Shown one piece after another: positions 26,367-36,030 of a stretch of DNA of 64,000 nt. The position numbers and the translations under genes are program-made. Every line of letters begins with the position of its first letter. Position 1 is the first letter of the stretch. Below the pieces are notes generated by a model that did not search any database, was not told the origin of the DNA, and saw only the letters and a program-made list of their open reading frames with translations. This DNA is from Chitinophaga pinensis (GTDB taxonomy: Bacteria; Bacteroidota; Bacteroidia; Chitinophagales; Chitinophagaceae), in assembly GCF_007896845.1 (NCBI RefSeq), contig NZ_VOHS01000024.1, forward strand, positions 1-64,000, written 5' to 3'.

Positions 26367-27298
26367 TTATTTGTAGCTGCTCCACTGTGCTTCTCCAGAT
26401 TGAGCAGTTGCATTGACTTCTGTACTTCTGAGTTCACTCAGCTGCTGGTCCATATCATTCACGTCTTTTACTGTACGATTAGTACCTTCCGGCTGAATAC
26501 CCATCATACCTTTCGTTTCACGCACGTAGCTCACCGGATTGTCAATATACTGCCACTCTTCCCCCAGCTGAGTGCTGAGCCCCTCATTCCACGGGCCACG
26601 TACTTTACTGGTATCTGACATATTGAAGTACTTGTTGCTATATCGCGGATCTCCCTGTAATACAGCCGGTGGAAAATTAGGCTGTATAGTATCGAGCGCT
26701 GCTTCAAACATCTGGAAGTGGGCAATCTCTCTAGTCATCAGGAAAGTGAGCGTCTCCTTTACATAAGGATCATCCGTAAACTTCATCAGGTATTCATAAG
26801 TGATCTTTGCTCTTGATTCCGCTGCCATATCGGAACGCAGATCAACAGTAAGATCATTGTTCGCATTAATGTAAGCTCCGGTCCATGGTACACCCTGACA
26901 ATTCGTAAGCATCGGGCCACCGCCGCTATGTACCAGAAACTCCGGATGCATCATTGCCTGATGAATGTATTCTTCTTTCCTCGCAGTGCCTTGCATCGTC
27001 TGCATGATTTCAGAGTTATCAGCCGCATTTTTCAACTCCCCGTTGACTCCCTGTAACAATAGCTGAATAGTCGCCCCTACAATCTCCAGATGACTAAACT
27101 CTTCCGTAGCAATATCCATCAGCATGTCATATTTGTCAGGATAAGGTTTTTTGCACCAAATGCCTGTACAAAGTATTGCATCGCAGCTTTCAATTCTCCG
27201 TTAGCACCACCAAACTGTTCCAGTAACAATGCAGCAAAGCGTGGATCAGGTGCAGATACACGCACATTAAACTGTAGATCTTTTACATGATGAAACAT
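26367..27298 (-). CDS. manganese catalase (one homopolymer frameshift)
   Basis: A non-haem, di-manganese catalase of about 310 residues. The N-terminus runs MFHHVKDLQFNVRVSAPD and ...MQYFVQAFGAK. The frame breaks in the T6 run 27147-27152 (A6 on coding strand) and one more A joins it to PYPDKYDMLMD. The metal-site helices are visible: TEEFSHLEIVGA (Glu and His) and TREIAHFQMFEAAL (Glu and His). The C-terminal tail is Gln-rich. It destroys hydrogen peroxide and is frequent in stress-gene islands of soil bacteria. Confidence 0.87.
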
Positions 27299-27545
27299 AG
27301 TGTTGTTCTTTTATGGTAAAGCAATAGTGCAGATGTACTAATGAAAGGACCATAAGCGTGCCATGGCAGATTTCCCTGTAAGTGTTTCTCCTGAAGGTGT
27401 TTCTCATATTACATAGGTGTGTAGACAAGCTTTCCCCTTTATGGGGGAGATAGCTATTCTTCACCTGTATAATGTAGTGGCGTAATCTTTGAGCCGATAT
27501 ATATTGTACAGCGCTTAATTATTTCATTCCACTAAAAATATTCTT
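27299..27545. other. non-coding region
   Basis: About 250 bp between the catalase start and the acidic small-protein gene. It should hold the divergent promoters. I see no clear TAnnTTTG box and no hairpin. Confidence 0.4.
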
Positions 27546-27821
27546 ATGCAATCAGTAGAAAACATTCAGCTACCTGATGATAATAAAGATCCATTAAATG
27601 CAAACCTCGCAGAAGATCAGCAAGATGACGCCAATGACATCAATCAGGGTGGCCTGAAAGCAGATGATGTTAATGATGTAGATCGTGATGTAGACCTCGA
27701 AGGAGATGAAGACGACGAACTGGATGATACGCCAGAACTCGATGAAGAGGATCTTGAAGACAATGATTTATCAACAGATGACGCCGATAAGGTGCAATGG
27801 GAACCTCCCAAAAATAGTTAA
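27546..27821 (+). CDS. acidic disordered small protein
   Basis: A 91-residue protein in which Asp and Glu make up about 40 percent (for example VDRDVDLEGDEDDELDD). No hydrophobic segment and no motif. It probably is intrinsically disordered. A similar, longer acidic protein lies at 41308-41844. Function unknown; a role as hydrophilic stress protein is only a guess. Confidence 0.6.
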   Translation: MQSVENIQLPDDNKDPLNANLAEDQQDDANDINQGGLKADDVNDVDRDVDLEGDEDDELDDTPELDEEDLEDNDLSTDDADKVQWEPPKNS

Positions 27822-27926
27822 CCCGTAGCGTAGCTACGTATGACAGACAGGGGCAATGAATGCACATCCACCATTCATTGCCCTTCTTAATGACCACACC
27901 CACCGAAAAGACAAAACTCTTTTAAT

Positions 27927-29645
27927 ATGTACACTCTGGGAATCAATGCAGCCTTTCATGACTCTGCAGCATGTCTGGTAAAAGATGGGCAACTGATTGC
28001 AGCCGCAGAAGATGAACGCTTCACACATGTAAAACATGGAAAAAGACCAATACCTTTTTCAGCTTATGAGCTTCCTTATCATGCAATAGATTATTGTTTA
28101 AAAACTGCCAATATTCATCTCAGCGATATTGATCATATCTCTTATTCTTTCGATCCTTTTATTTTACTGCCGGAAGAGGATGCAGCAAAAAGTCTGATCG
28201 ATATTCCATTAAGACAACCATCGCAGTTCGTACCGGAGAAATGGGTATCTCCATGGGATCCCTTATTTCTTTCCGCTATTATCAACGCACCCGGACAGCT
28301 GACAGATGGTTATCCGCATCATTTACAACAACGCTTCCGTGGTGCACAATTTAATAACGATCAATGGCATTTCGTGGAGCATCACTTATGTCATGCAGCC
28401 AGTGCATTTCTGCCTTCGCCTTATCATGAGGCAGCTGTATTAACGATAGACGGTCGTGGTGAAAAAGCAACCACTACATTCAGCATGGGAAAAGGAAATG
28501 ACCTGCAACGTATCAGTCAGGTGAATATGCCGCACTCACTCGGATTATTGTATGAGAAGGTAACTACACATCTTGGCTTCCTCCATTCTTCTGATGAATA
28601 TAAAGTAATGGCACTGGCCTCTTATGGCAAACCTGTTTTTGTCAACGCATTCCGTTCAATGATCAACATGCTTGACAACGGACAATATGCGATCGAAGAC
28701 GAGCGCATGGTTGAATTACTGGGTCCTGCCAGAAAAAAAGGTGATGAGTTCACTGCACATCACTTTAATATCGCGCATTCATTACAGGCTGTTCTGCAGG
28801 AATCCGTACTGCAACTCACTGATTGGTTGTATAAAGAAACGCAGGCTGATAATCTTTGTTTTGCAGGCGGAGTTGCCTTAAATTGTGTATTGAATGCAAA
28901 GATCAGAGACGCAGGTATTTTTAAAAACATCTGGGTACAACCCGCTTCAGGTGATGCCGGCACTGCACTGGGCGCTGCTTTATGGACAGATGCAAAAGAA
29001 CGTGGCAGCCAGCAAAAAACCTTTCGCATGGATCATGCTTACTGGGGCCCGGAATATGGAGATGATGAGATAAAAGCTTTCCTCGACTGGACGAAAACAC
29101 CTTACAAAAAACTGGAGAATGTAGCAGAAGAAACTGCAGCACTGTTAGCACAGTACAAAATCATCGGCTGGTATCAGGGACGTATGGAGTTTGGGCCACG
29201 CGCATTAGGCAGTCGTTCTATTCTTGCATCTCCCATTTCGGCCAATATGCAGGCCAGACTGAACGAGGTGAAAGACCGTGAAGACTTCCGGCCGGTAGCG
29301 CCGGTTGTCCTTGAAGATGTCGCCGCTGAATGGTTTGAGGATGCACACTTCTCTCCTTTCATGCTGTTTGTATACAATGTAAAAGAGGATAAAAAAGATA
29401 AAATTCCGGCAGTGACACACGTAGACGGCACTGCCCGTATACAAACCATTAACCGGGATCAACACCCGCGTTACTACGATCTTTTACAAGCCTTTTACCA
29501 AAAAACAGGCGTACCTGTATTGATCAACACCTCATTTAATACGTTAGGTAAACCCATCGTATGTACACCGCGGGATGCCATAGAATGCTTCTGGTCCTCC
29601 CCTTTTGACGCTTTAGTAATAGGTTCTTTTCTTGTTCAGAAATAA
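27927..29645 (+). CDS. NodU/CmcH-family carbamoyltransferase
   Basis: A 572-residue protein. It begins TLGINAAFHDSAACLV and contains the Kae1/HSP70-like ATP and carbamoyl-adenylate site: HHLCHAASAF near residue 152, VLTIDGRGE near residue 172, LCFAGGVALNCVLNAKI near residue 310 and GDAGTALGAAL near residue 340. The C-terminal YrdC-like part has GRMEFGPRALGSRSILASP near residue 418. Such enzymes put a carbamoyl group from carbamoyl phosphate onto hydroxyls of sugars or antibiotics using ATP. It opens a glycosyltransferase cluster, so a sugar hydroxyl is the likely acceptor. Length and motifs are complete. Confidence 0.88.
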   Translation: MYTLGINAAFHDSAACLVKDGQLIAAAEDERFTHVKHGKRPIPFSAYELPYHAIDYCLKTANIHLSDIDHISYSFDPFILLPEEDAAKSLIDIPLRQPSQFVPEKWVSPWDPLFLSAIINAPGQLTDGYPHHLQQRFRGAQFNNDQWHFVEHHLCHAASAFLPSPYHEAAVLTIDGRGEKATTTFSMGKGNDLQRISQVNMPHSLGLLYEKVTTHLGFLHSSDEYKVMALASYGKPVFVNAFRSMINMLDNGQYAIEDERMVELLGPARKKGDEFTAHHFNIAHSLQAVLQESVLQLTDWLYKETQADNLCFAGGVALNCVLNAKIRDAGIFKNIWVQPASGDAGTALGAALWTDAKERGSQQKTFRMDHAYWGPEYGDDEIKAFLDWTKTPYKKLENVAEETAALLAQYKIIGWYQGRMEFGPRALGSRSILASPISANMQARLNEVKDREDFRPVAPVVLEDVAAEWFEDAHFSPFMLFVYNVKEDKKDKIPAVTHVDGTARIQTINRDQHPRYYDLLQAFYQKTGVPVLINTSFNTLGKPIVCTPRDAIECFWSSPFDALVIGSFLVQK

Positions 29646-29655
29646 AACTGTCGCT

Positions 29656-30627
29656 ATGGAAAAAAAAGTAAGCGTTGTAATTCCCTCTTATCAACGCCCT
29701 GAATTACTCTCCCGTTGTCTGCAGGCGCTGGAAGCGCAGGAATTTGATCTCAGCGCAATTGAAGTGATCGTCGTCAGTGACGGACCCGATAAATATACCC
29801 GACAGGTAGCCTGCAGCTGGAAATATGCAGGACTCGTCGATGTACGGTATATCGCACTACCACAAAAAAAAGGACCGGCCACTGCAAGGAATGCCGGCTG
29901 GAAAGCGAGTGAAGCTCCCTTAATCGCATTTACAGACGATGATACACAACCAGATCCTTTCTGGATACAAAGTATCTGGAACGCATGGAAAGGGGAACCG
30001 GCTATCGTCTATACAGGTCCTGTTGTCGTGCCGATAAAAGGACGTCCTACCGACTATGAACTGAATACTGCACAATTGGAAAAGGCCGACTTCGTAACAG
30101 CTAATTGTGCCTGTACCAGAGAAGCGCTTGAAACTGTCGGTGGCTTTGATGAATCATTTGAAGCAGCATGGCGGGAAGATAGTGATCTGGAATTCCGTTT
30201 GCTGCAACACCATATTCCCATTTATCACCTGCAAAAGGCGATTGTGGTACACCCTGTCCGTAAAGCTGGCTGGGGAGTGAGTATCAAAGAGCAGAAGAAA
30301 AATATTTTCAACGCATTACTGTATAAAAAATTCCCGCTGGAATACCGCAAACGTATACAAAAGCGGCCTGCATGGAATTATTACATGATGCTCCTTTTCT
30401 TTATACTGGGCGCTGTGTTCCTGATAACAGGCGATTACACAACAGCCACCGTTTCGTTTGGTGCATGGTTATTGCTGACTGGATTATTTGCAGGCAGACG
30501 GCTACGCCATACATCTCATAGCACGTCGCATGTATTGGAAATGATCGTTACATCAGCAGCCATACCCTTTGCAGCTATTTATTGGAGCTTGTACGGGTCA
30601 TGGCGTTATAAAGTACTTTATCTGTAA
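29656..30627 (+). CDS. glycosyltransferase family 2 with C-terminal membrane helices
   Basis: I choose the start at 29656 (MEKKVSVVIPSYQRPEL), which overlaps nothing and lies 10 bp after the carbamoyltransferase stop. GT-A motifs: VVSDGPDKYT near residue 50, FTDDDTQPDPFWI near residue 95 (DxD) and WREDSDLEFRLL near residue 180. Two C-terminal hydrophobic segments (MLLFFILGAVFLITG and a second) anchor it in the inner membrane. It would transfer a sugar from a nucleotide-sugar donor. Confidence 0.85.
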   Translation: MEKKVSVVIPSYQRPELLSRCLQALEAQEFDLSAIEVIVVSDGPDKYTRQVACSWKYAGLVDVRYIALPQKKGPATARNAGWKASEAPLIAFTDDDTQPDPFWIQSIWNAWKGEPAIVYTGPVVVPIKGRPTDYELNTAQLEKADFVTANCACTREALETVGGFDESFEAAWREDSDLEFRLLQHHIPIYHLQKAIVVHPVRKAGWGVSIKEQKKNIFNALLYKKFPLEYRKRIQKRPAWNYYMMLLFFILGAVFLITGDYTTATVSFGAWLLLTGLFAGRRLRHTSHSTSHVLEMIVTSAAIPFAAIYWSLYGSWRYKVLYL

Positions 30628-30629
30628 AT

Positions 30630-31610
30630 ATGCAAACATCTGTTAAAAAGATTGCCATCTTCCGTGCTTTACAACTGGGAGATATGTTATGTAGTGTGCC
30701 GGCATTCCGTGCCCTGCGCACTGCATTTCCTGAAGCACATATCAGTCTGCTGGGATTGCCATGGGCAGCATCATTTGTGGAACGCTTCCATCATTACATT
30801 GATGAATTCATACACTTTCCCGGTTATCCCGGCTTACCGGAACAGCCGATCATACCTGCACAGATCCCTCCGTTCCTCACAGCAATGCAGGAGCGGGAAT
30901 TTGATCTTGTATTACAGATGCAGGGAAACGGGTCCGTCGTAAATCCAATGGTTGCATTGTTAGGTGGACGATATACGGCCGGGTACTGGCGCCGCGAAGA
31001 CGGTTGTCCGGATGCCGGCCTTTTCCTTGAGTATCCGGAAAGCGTATCAGAAGTAGAAAGACACCTGTTGCTGATGGAATACCTTGATATTCCCCGTCAG
31101 GGTACACAGCTGGAGTTTCCCATCACCGCAAAGGACATGGACGAATTCAATCAACTCTGTCTCCCGTTGGAAGCACAGGAATACCTTTGTGTGCATCCCG
31201 GTTCGAGAGGCAGCTGGCGGCAGTGGCCGCCACACATGTTTGCTGCGATGGCCGATGAATTTGCAGAGAAAGGATGGAAGATCATACTGACAGGTACGAA
31301 GGATGAAAGACCACTCACGGAAGAAGTAGCGGGATTAATGAAACATAAATCTATCAATACAGCAGGATTGACAACATTAGGTAGTCTGGGTGTATTGATT
31401 AAAAACGCCAGAGCATTATTATCCAACTGCACAGGCGTTTCTCATATGGCGGCTGCATTTGAAACACCGAGTGTCGTCATCAGTATGGATGGAGAACCCG
31501 GTAGATGGGCGCCATTGAACAAACAACTACATTATACAATAGACTGGACAAGTGAACCCGATTATGAAATCGTATTACGGCAAGGCATGCGGCTCCTCGA
31601 GGCTACCTGA
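30630..31610 (+). CDS. glycosyltransferase family 9 (heptosyltransferase-like)
   Basis: A 326-residue GT-B protein of the heptosyltransferase family. Visible are IFRALQLGDMLCSVPAFRAL at the N-terminus, CVHPGSRGSWRQWPPHMFA near residue 190 and LLSNCTGVSHMAAAFETPSV near residue 270 (the TG-x-x-H-x-A donor site). The gene starts 2 bp after the GT2 gene and its end overlaps the convergent GT9 gene by 36 bp. The donor is probably ADP-heptose or a related sugar, in view of HldE and GmhB nearby. Confidence 0.85.
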   Translation: MQTSVKKIAIFRALQLGDMLCSVPAFRALRTAFPEAHISLLGLPWAASFVERFHHYIDEFIHFPGYPGLPEQPIIPAQIPPFLTAMQEREFDLVLQMQGNGSVVNPMVALLGGRYTAGYWRREDGCPDAGLFLEYPESVSEVERHLLLMEYLDIPRQGTQLEFPITAKDMDEFNQLCLPLEAQEYLCVHPGSRGSWRQWPPHMFAAMADEFAEKGWKIILTGTKDERPLTEEVAGLMKHKSINTAGLTTLGSLGVLIKNARALLSNCTGVSHMAAAFETPSVVISMDGEPGRWAPLNKQLHYTIDWTSEPDYEIVLRQGMRLLEAT

Positions 31611-32692
31611 CGAGGCGCTCCGCCTTGTCAGCATTGCTGCTACCGTATCAGCAATCCTTGCCGGTGTGGCAAGCGGCAGTTCCTGACGGGAGAAAGACTG
31701 ATATACATGTTTTACCACCTCATTTTTACTCTGCATATTTTCAGGCACATCAAAATATAATACTTCGTTGGTGACGGCCCATGGTATATGTTGTGGATTA
31801 GTCAGTGCGTACACCACCAGCACCGGCGTCTGAACGGCAGCAGCGATATGCACTGTACCGGTATTAACAGATACCAGTAAAGGTGCATGGGCAATAAGTA
31901 CTATCAACTCCTGCAGATTAAACACCCCGCAGCCGGGAAACAGTTTCCGCCTATCCCTGCAGCAATAGCGGCTGCTTCAGCTTCATTACTTTTCCCCGTA
32001 ATCACTATTTGACAATCCCTTTTTGCGAGGATCTTCCTGCCTGCACTGATCCAATCCGTCACTGCGTATTTCCTTTTCTGTTCAGATACCTCCGGATGGA
32101 GAATCAGCCAGGGTTGCTCAGGATCTATGCCAAGTGCCTGTAATTTATTCCATACCAGTGGCCATAACTTTTCCTGCACGCGTATGCTAAGCTGTCTGTC
32201 TCTTATAATACCACCTACACTGGCCACTAACTCAAGATCACGTAACACCTGATGACGGATAAAACGATAAGGTTCTTCATCCGGTATCCAATGCGTCAGC
32301 AAATGATATGGATTCTCCCGGCAATAAGCCAGCCTTAGCGGAATCTCCGCCAGATAAGCCAACAGAATGGACGGCATCGGATTCTGGCTATATACGGTAA
32401 AAATAACTGCTGCGTCGAAGTGACGTTCTTTCAGCCGTTGCACCAATTCATGAAACTGTGAAGGAAGGGGAATATTATTGGTCTGCACCCAGGGTACATC
32501 GCAGATGATTGCATCGTCTATTTCGGGAATTTCGGGAACGACGGCCGCACCCATGGTAGATACAAGTACTGTGACATGACAATGGAACGTTTCCTTCAGG
32601 GCTTTTATAGCCGGAGTGCTCATCAACAGATCTCCTATATTATCCGGCCGTATACATAATATACGGCGGCAGGAATGCCATTCGTTTTTCAT
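31575..32692 (-). CDS. glycosyltransferase family 9 (one homopolymer frameshift)
   Basis: A second GT9 protein, about 372 residues. N-terminus CRRILCIRPDNIGDLLMSTPA is the family start. The frame breaks at the C4 run 31925-31928 (G4 on coding strand); one added G joins GGNCFPAAG to VFNLQELIVLIAHAPLL and the donor motif VNTGTVHIAAAV follows. Its start is directly next to the HldE stop, so it is the last gene of the minus-strand arm. It is distant in sequence from the plus-strand GT9, suggesting two successive transfer steps. Confidence 0.84.
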
Positions 32693-34177
32693 TTATGCTT
32701 CCGCTACTTTTAAAACAGGCGTTGTATAGATTCGTTTAATGATCAGGGTAGTTGAACGGTCCGGTACAAGCGGCAATAATATTATTTCTCCGCCATATTC
32801 TTCCACCGCTGCTGCTTCCGGCAGCGATTCTCTGCTATAGTCTCCACCTTTGGCAAATACTGCTGGCTGAATAATACGGATGAGTGGTTCCGGTGTATCA
32901 TTCGCTTCACTGCCAAAAGAAATGAGATGGGTAATGGCGCCCAATCCCGCCAGTACCTGTATGCGATCACCCAGATTATTGATAGGACGTTCGGACCCTT
33001 TCAGTCGTTTGATACTTTCATCTGTATTGACGCCTACAATCAATACGTCTCCCAGTGAAGCAGCTCTTTCGAGATAGCTGACATGTCCGCTGTGCAGAAT
33101 ATCAAAACAACCATTAGTAAACACTATCTTTTTGCCCTGTGCCTTATACATATTACACAAAGCTTCCAGTTCCGCATGATCTCTCACATATTTATCCTTC
33201 ATGGAAAAATACGCTATCAGTTCTGACTGTTTGCAGTGCGCAGTATTACTTTTACCAATAGCGACAGCTGCTGCTGCACCAGCTATTTCGGCAGCAGTGG
33301 CAGGCGTCGAATCTGACAGACAGGCCAGCATGAATGCACTGATATAAGTATCGCCTGCGCCGGATACATTTGGGTTATTAACGGGTCGGGCAGCAGTATG
33401 ACACAGGAGCTGGTCCTTCAGGAAAATCAATGCACCTTCTTCATCAAGTGTAAGTGCGGTGATACCGGCACCGGTCGCTTCAAAGATACCTGCTCCCATT
33501 TCTTCCATCTGTCTGGCTTTATTGTTGCTCAATTCCGGCAATCGAAGTAATGCAGCCGCCTCCTTATAATTGGGCTTTACCAGATCGGGCCGTAATTGTT
33601 TGTAGCGGGATAGCTGCTTTGCATCCACTGCAATAAACTTCTTATGTTTCTGATTGATCTTTTCCAGTGCATCAATTATCCCGTCAGTGATCAACCCTTT
33701 ATTATAATCAGCGATTAATATTGCATCATGTAATGGCAATTGTTGTTCAAGCATCGCTATCAGTTGCCTTTCGCACTCTTCATCTGGTTGTATTTCCGTT
33801 CCTTCATCATAACGGGTCAGTAATTGCTGTCCGGCGATCACCCTTGTTTTAGTAATCGTCCTCCTGGTATCACAACGGATCACTTCATTGTTTACACCCT
33901 CCCTTTCCAGTAATTCTGCAGCCAGTCCGGCAGCATAATCATCCCCGGTCAGACTCACGAAAGTAACTTTTGCACCCAGATTGCGCAGATTAACCGCCGC
34001 ATTCGCACCACCCCCCAATACAGATGTATGAGAACTGATATCCACTACCGGCACCGGCGCTTCCGGAGAAAGGCGGGTGCTGGCTCCTCTGAGATACGTG
34101 TCTATCATCAGGTCTCCCATTACAAGGATAGCCGGTTGTACAAAAGACCTGATCAATGTCTGATATATGAGTTCCAT
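32693..34177 (-). CDS. hldE: bifunctional heptose 7-phosphate kinase / heptose 1-phosphate adenylyltransferase
   Basis: A 494-residue fusion. Residues 1-330 are a PfkB-type kinase (GGGANAAVNLRNLGAKV near residue 57; NVSGAGDTYISAFM near residue 265 with the catalytic Asp). Residues 350-494 are a nucleotidyltransferase (FTNGCFDILHSGHVSYLERA near residue 362). Together these phosphorylate D-glycero-D-manno-heptose 7-phosphate and then adenylate the 1-phosphate. The start at 34177 (MELIYQTLIRSF) is preferred over 34276 since the upstream codons lie inside GmhB. GmhA and HldD are not in this window. Confidence 0.88.
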   Translation of the reverse strand: MELIYQTLIRSFVQPAILVMGDLMIDTYLRGASTRLSPEAPVPVVDISSHTSVLGGGANAAVNLRNLGAKVTFVSLTGDDYAAGLAAELLEREGVNNEVIRCDTRRTITKTRVIAGQQLLTRYDEGTEIQPDEECERQLIAMLEQQLPLHDAILIADYNKGLITDGIIDALEKINQKHKKFIAVDAKQLSRYKQLRPDLVKPNYKEAAALLRLPELSNNKARQMEEMGAGIFEATGAGITALTLDEEGALIFLKDQLLCHTAARPVNNPNVSGAGDTYISAFMLACLSDSTPATAAEIAGAAAAVAIGKSNTAHCKQSELIAYFSMKDKYVRDHAELEALCNMYKAQGKKIVFTNGCFDILHSGHVSYLERAASLGDVLIVGVNTDESIKRLKGSERPINNLGDRIQVLAGLGAITHLISFGSEANDTPEPLIRIIQPAVFAKGGDYSRESLPEAAAVEEYGGEIILLPLVPDRSTTLIIKRIYTTPVLKVAEA

Positions 34178-34749
34178 ACCTTCTCGTTTGTTAATGAATG
34201 ATTGGCAATAAACTGCGCTGCTTCCAGCAGGTCTTTTGCGATCAATGTCGGTTTTGAATGCTGATTCATATCCCATACCGTCTCATTCCCATTGTTGATG
34301 AGCACAGAACGGCAGCCGGCACGGTTACCAGCTTCCACGTCATGCAGAATATCTCCTATCATCCATGACTCCCGGAGAGCAATCCCTGATTCTTTGGCTG
34401 CTTTTAATATCATACCGGGCGCCGGTTTACGACAACTACAACTTGTTGTATACCCGGCTATCTTCCCGGCGGGATGATGCGGACAATAATAAAATCCGTC
34501 AAGCCGGATGTCAGCATCCCCCAGTAATTGTCTTATAGTGGAGATCACAGGTTGCATGTCTGCTTCTTTGAAATAGCCATGCGCAATACCTGCCTGATTG
34601 GAAATCACGATCAGGGAATATCCCTTGCGCTGTAACAGCTGCAGCCCCTCAATAGCGCCATATTCAAGCGTTATTTTCTGAGGATCTACATTGTAAGGAA
34701 CATTCCTGATCAATGTTCCATCTTTATCTATGAATATTGCCTTCTTCAT
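34153..34749 (-). CDS. gmhB: D,D-heptose 1,7-bisphosphate phosphatase
   Basis: A 198-residue HAD-IIIA phosphatase. Motif I is FIDKDGTLIRNVPYN, and the Zn-binding loop is visible as CPHHPAGKIAG and CSCRKPAPGM near residue 105, which is the GmhB mark. Motif IV is MIGDILHDVEAG. The reaction removes the 7-phosphate between the two HldE steps. The start overlaps the upstream GT4 stop as ATGA, and the end overlaps HldE by 25 bp. Confidence 0.87.
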   Translation of the reverse strand: MKKAIFIDKDGTLIRNVPYNVDPQKITLEYGAIEGLQLLQRKGYSLIVISNQAGIAHGYFKEADMQPVISTIRQLLGDADIRLDGFYYCPHHPAGKIAGYTTSCSCRKPAPGMILKAAKESGIALRESWMIGDILHDVEAGNRAGCRSVLINNGNETVWDMNQHSKPTLIAKDLLEAAQFIANHSLTNEKVWNSYIRH

Positions 34750-36013
34750 AAACTCAGCCTTTCTCCTTTGCCGGAATTCTGCTGATACACCAGACTGTTT
34801 CTTCCGATGATCTTCTCGTACACAGTCTGCATGTCCTGCGCAACTAATTCCCAGGTAAATAACTTGTTGATCCTGCGGATAGCATTTGCACTCATTTCGC
34901 GCAGTCTGACAGGAGAACGTAACAGTGAGTTGACCTTAGCAGCCAATGCCTCCGGATCTTTTGGTGGTACAAGTGCGCCTGTTTTTCCTTCCAGTACGCT
35001 GAATTTGATGCCCCCAACATTACTCCCTACGACCGGTGTACCACAGGCCATGGCCTCCAATGGCGTAATACCAAATGGCTCATACCAGGGTGTAGTAATA
35101 AACAGGTCAGCAGCTGCGTAATAGTATTTCAATTCTTCCCGTTCTTTCTGTCCGACGAAAACAACCTGCTCACTGATGTTCAGTTCTTCCGCCAGCGACC
35201 GCAATCTATGTAGTTCATTCACGGTATCAGCATCCCCTCCCACTATGAGCAATTTTACTTTGAGGTCTCTGAATTTTAGTTTGATAAAGCAGCAATCACG
35301 TTATCTACCCCTTTCCTGGGTACCATCCGGCCCAGCTGCAACAGGATACGTTCTTCCTGAGAAAGTTTCAGCAGGGAGCGCGCAACTGATTTATTCATCG
35401 GGTAGAATTCCTCCGTATTCACACCACAGGGTATGATCGTAATCTTGTCTACAGCTGCCTGATAATAGTTAATCAGGTCATCCCTGTCCTGCGGGCACTC
35501 GGCGATAATCAGGCTTGCCTCTCTTACCGCCCGCTCTTCGATAGCGATACGTTCTTCAGGAAAAGTATCATTATTACCCTGATGAATACGGCGAATATGC
35601 CCTAATGCGTGAAACGTTACAACAAATGGTATATCGAGTGCTGCCTTAATGTCCATCGCCACAAGCGCTGACATAAAGAAATTCGCGTGTACCAGTTCAT
35701 AAGACAGCTGTTCTTCCTGCATAAACTGCAACATATCACTGGTAAAAGCGGGCATATACTGCAGAAGTGTTTCTTTGGGAATATCTTTGGCAGGACCAGC
35801 GTCTATATGTACAACCCGTATCGTGTCACTAAAATTGGCGACTCTGGGTAGCTCCTGATCGTCCCGCCGTGTAAAGATATCGATCTGATATCCTTTATGG
35901 GCCAGTTGCCTGGCTACCTCTCCCACGTACACATTCTGTCCTCCCGCATCAGCACCGCCCAAAGCAGCCAGTGGCGAGGCATGCTCGCTGATAAATGCAA
36001 TTCTCCGTCCCAT
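34746..36013 (-). CDS. glycosyltransferase family 4 (one homopolymer frameshift)
   Basis: A GT-B retaining glycosyltransferase of about 422 residues after repair. The N-terminus AFISEHASPLAALGGADAGG holds the Gly-rich acceptor loop of sucrose-phosphate-synthase/MshA-type enzymes. The frame breaks in the T3 run 35280-35282 (AAA on coding strand); one added A joins VIAALS to KLKFRDLKVKLLIVGG. The C-terminal ETP motif is EPFGITPLEAMACGTPVV with both Glu of E-x7-E. It should transfer a sugar with retention at the anomeric carbon. Confidence 0.85.
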
Positions 36014-36030
36014 AAGTTTTGATGATTTTA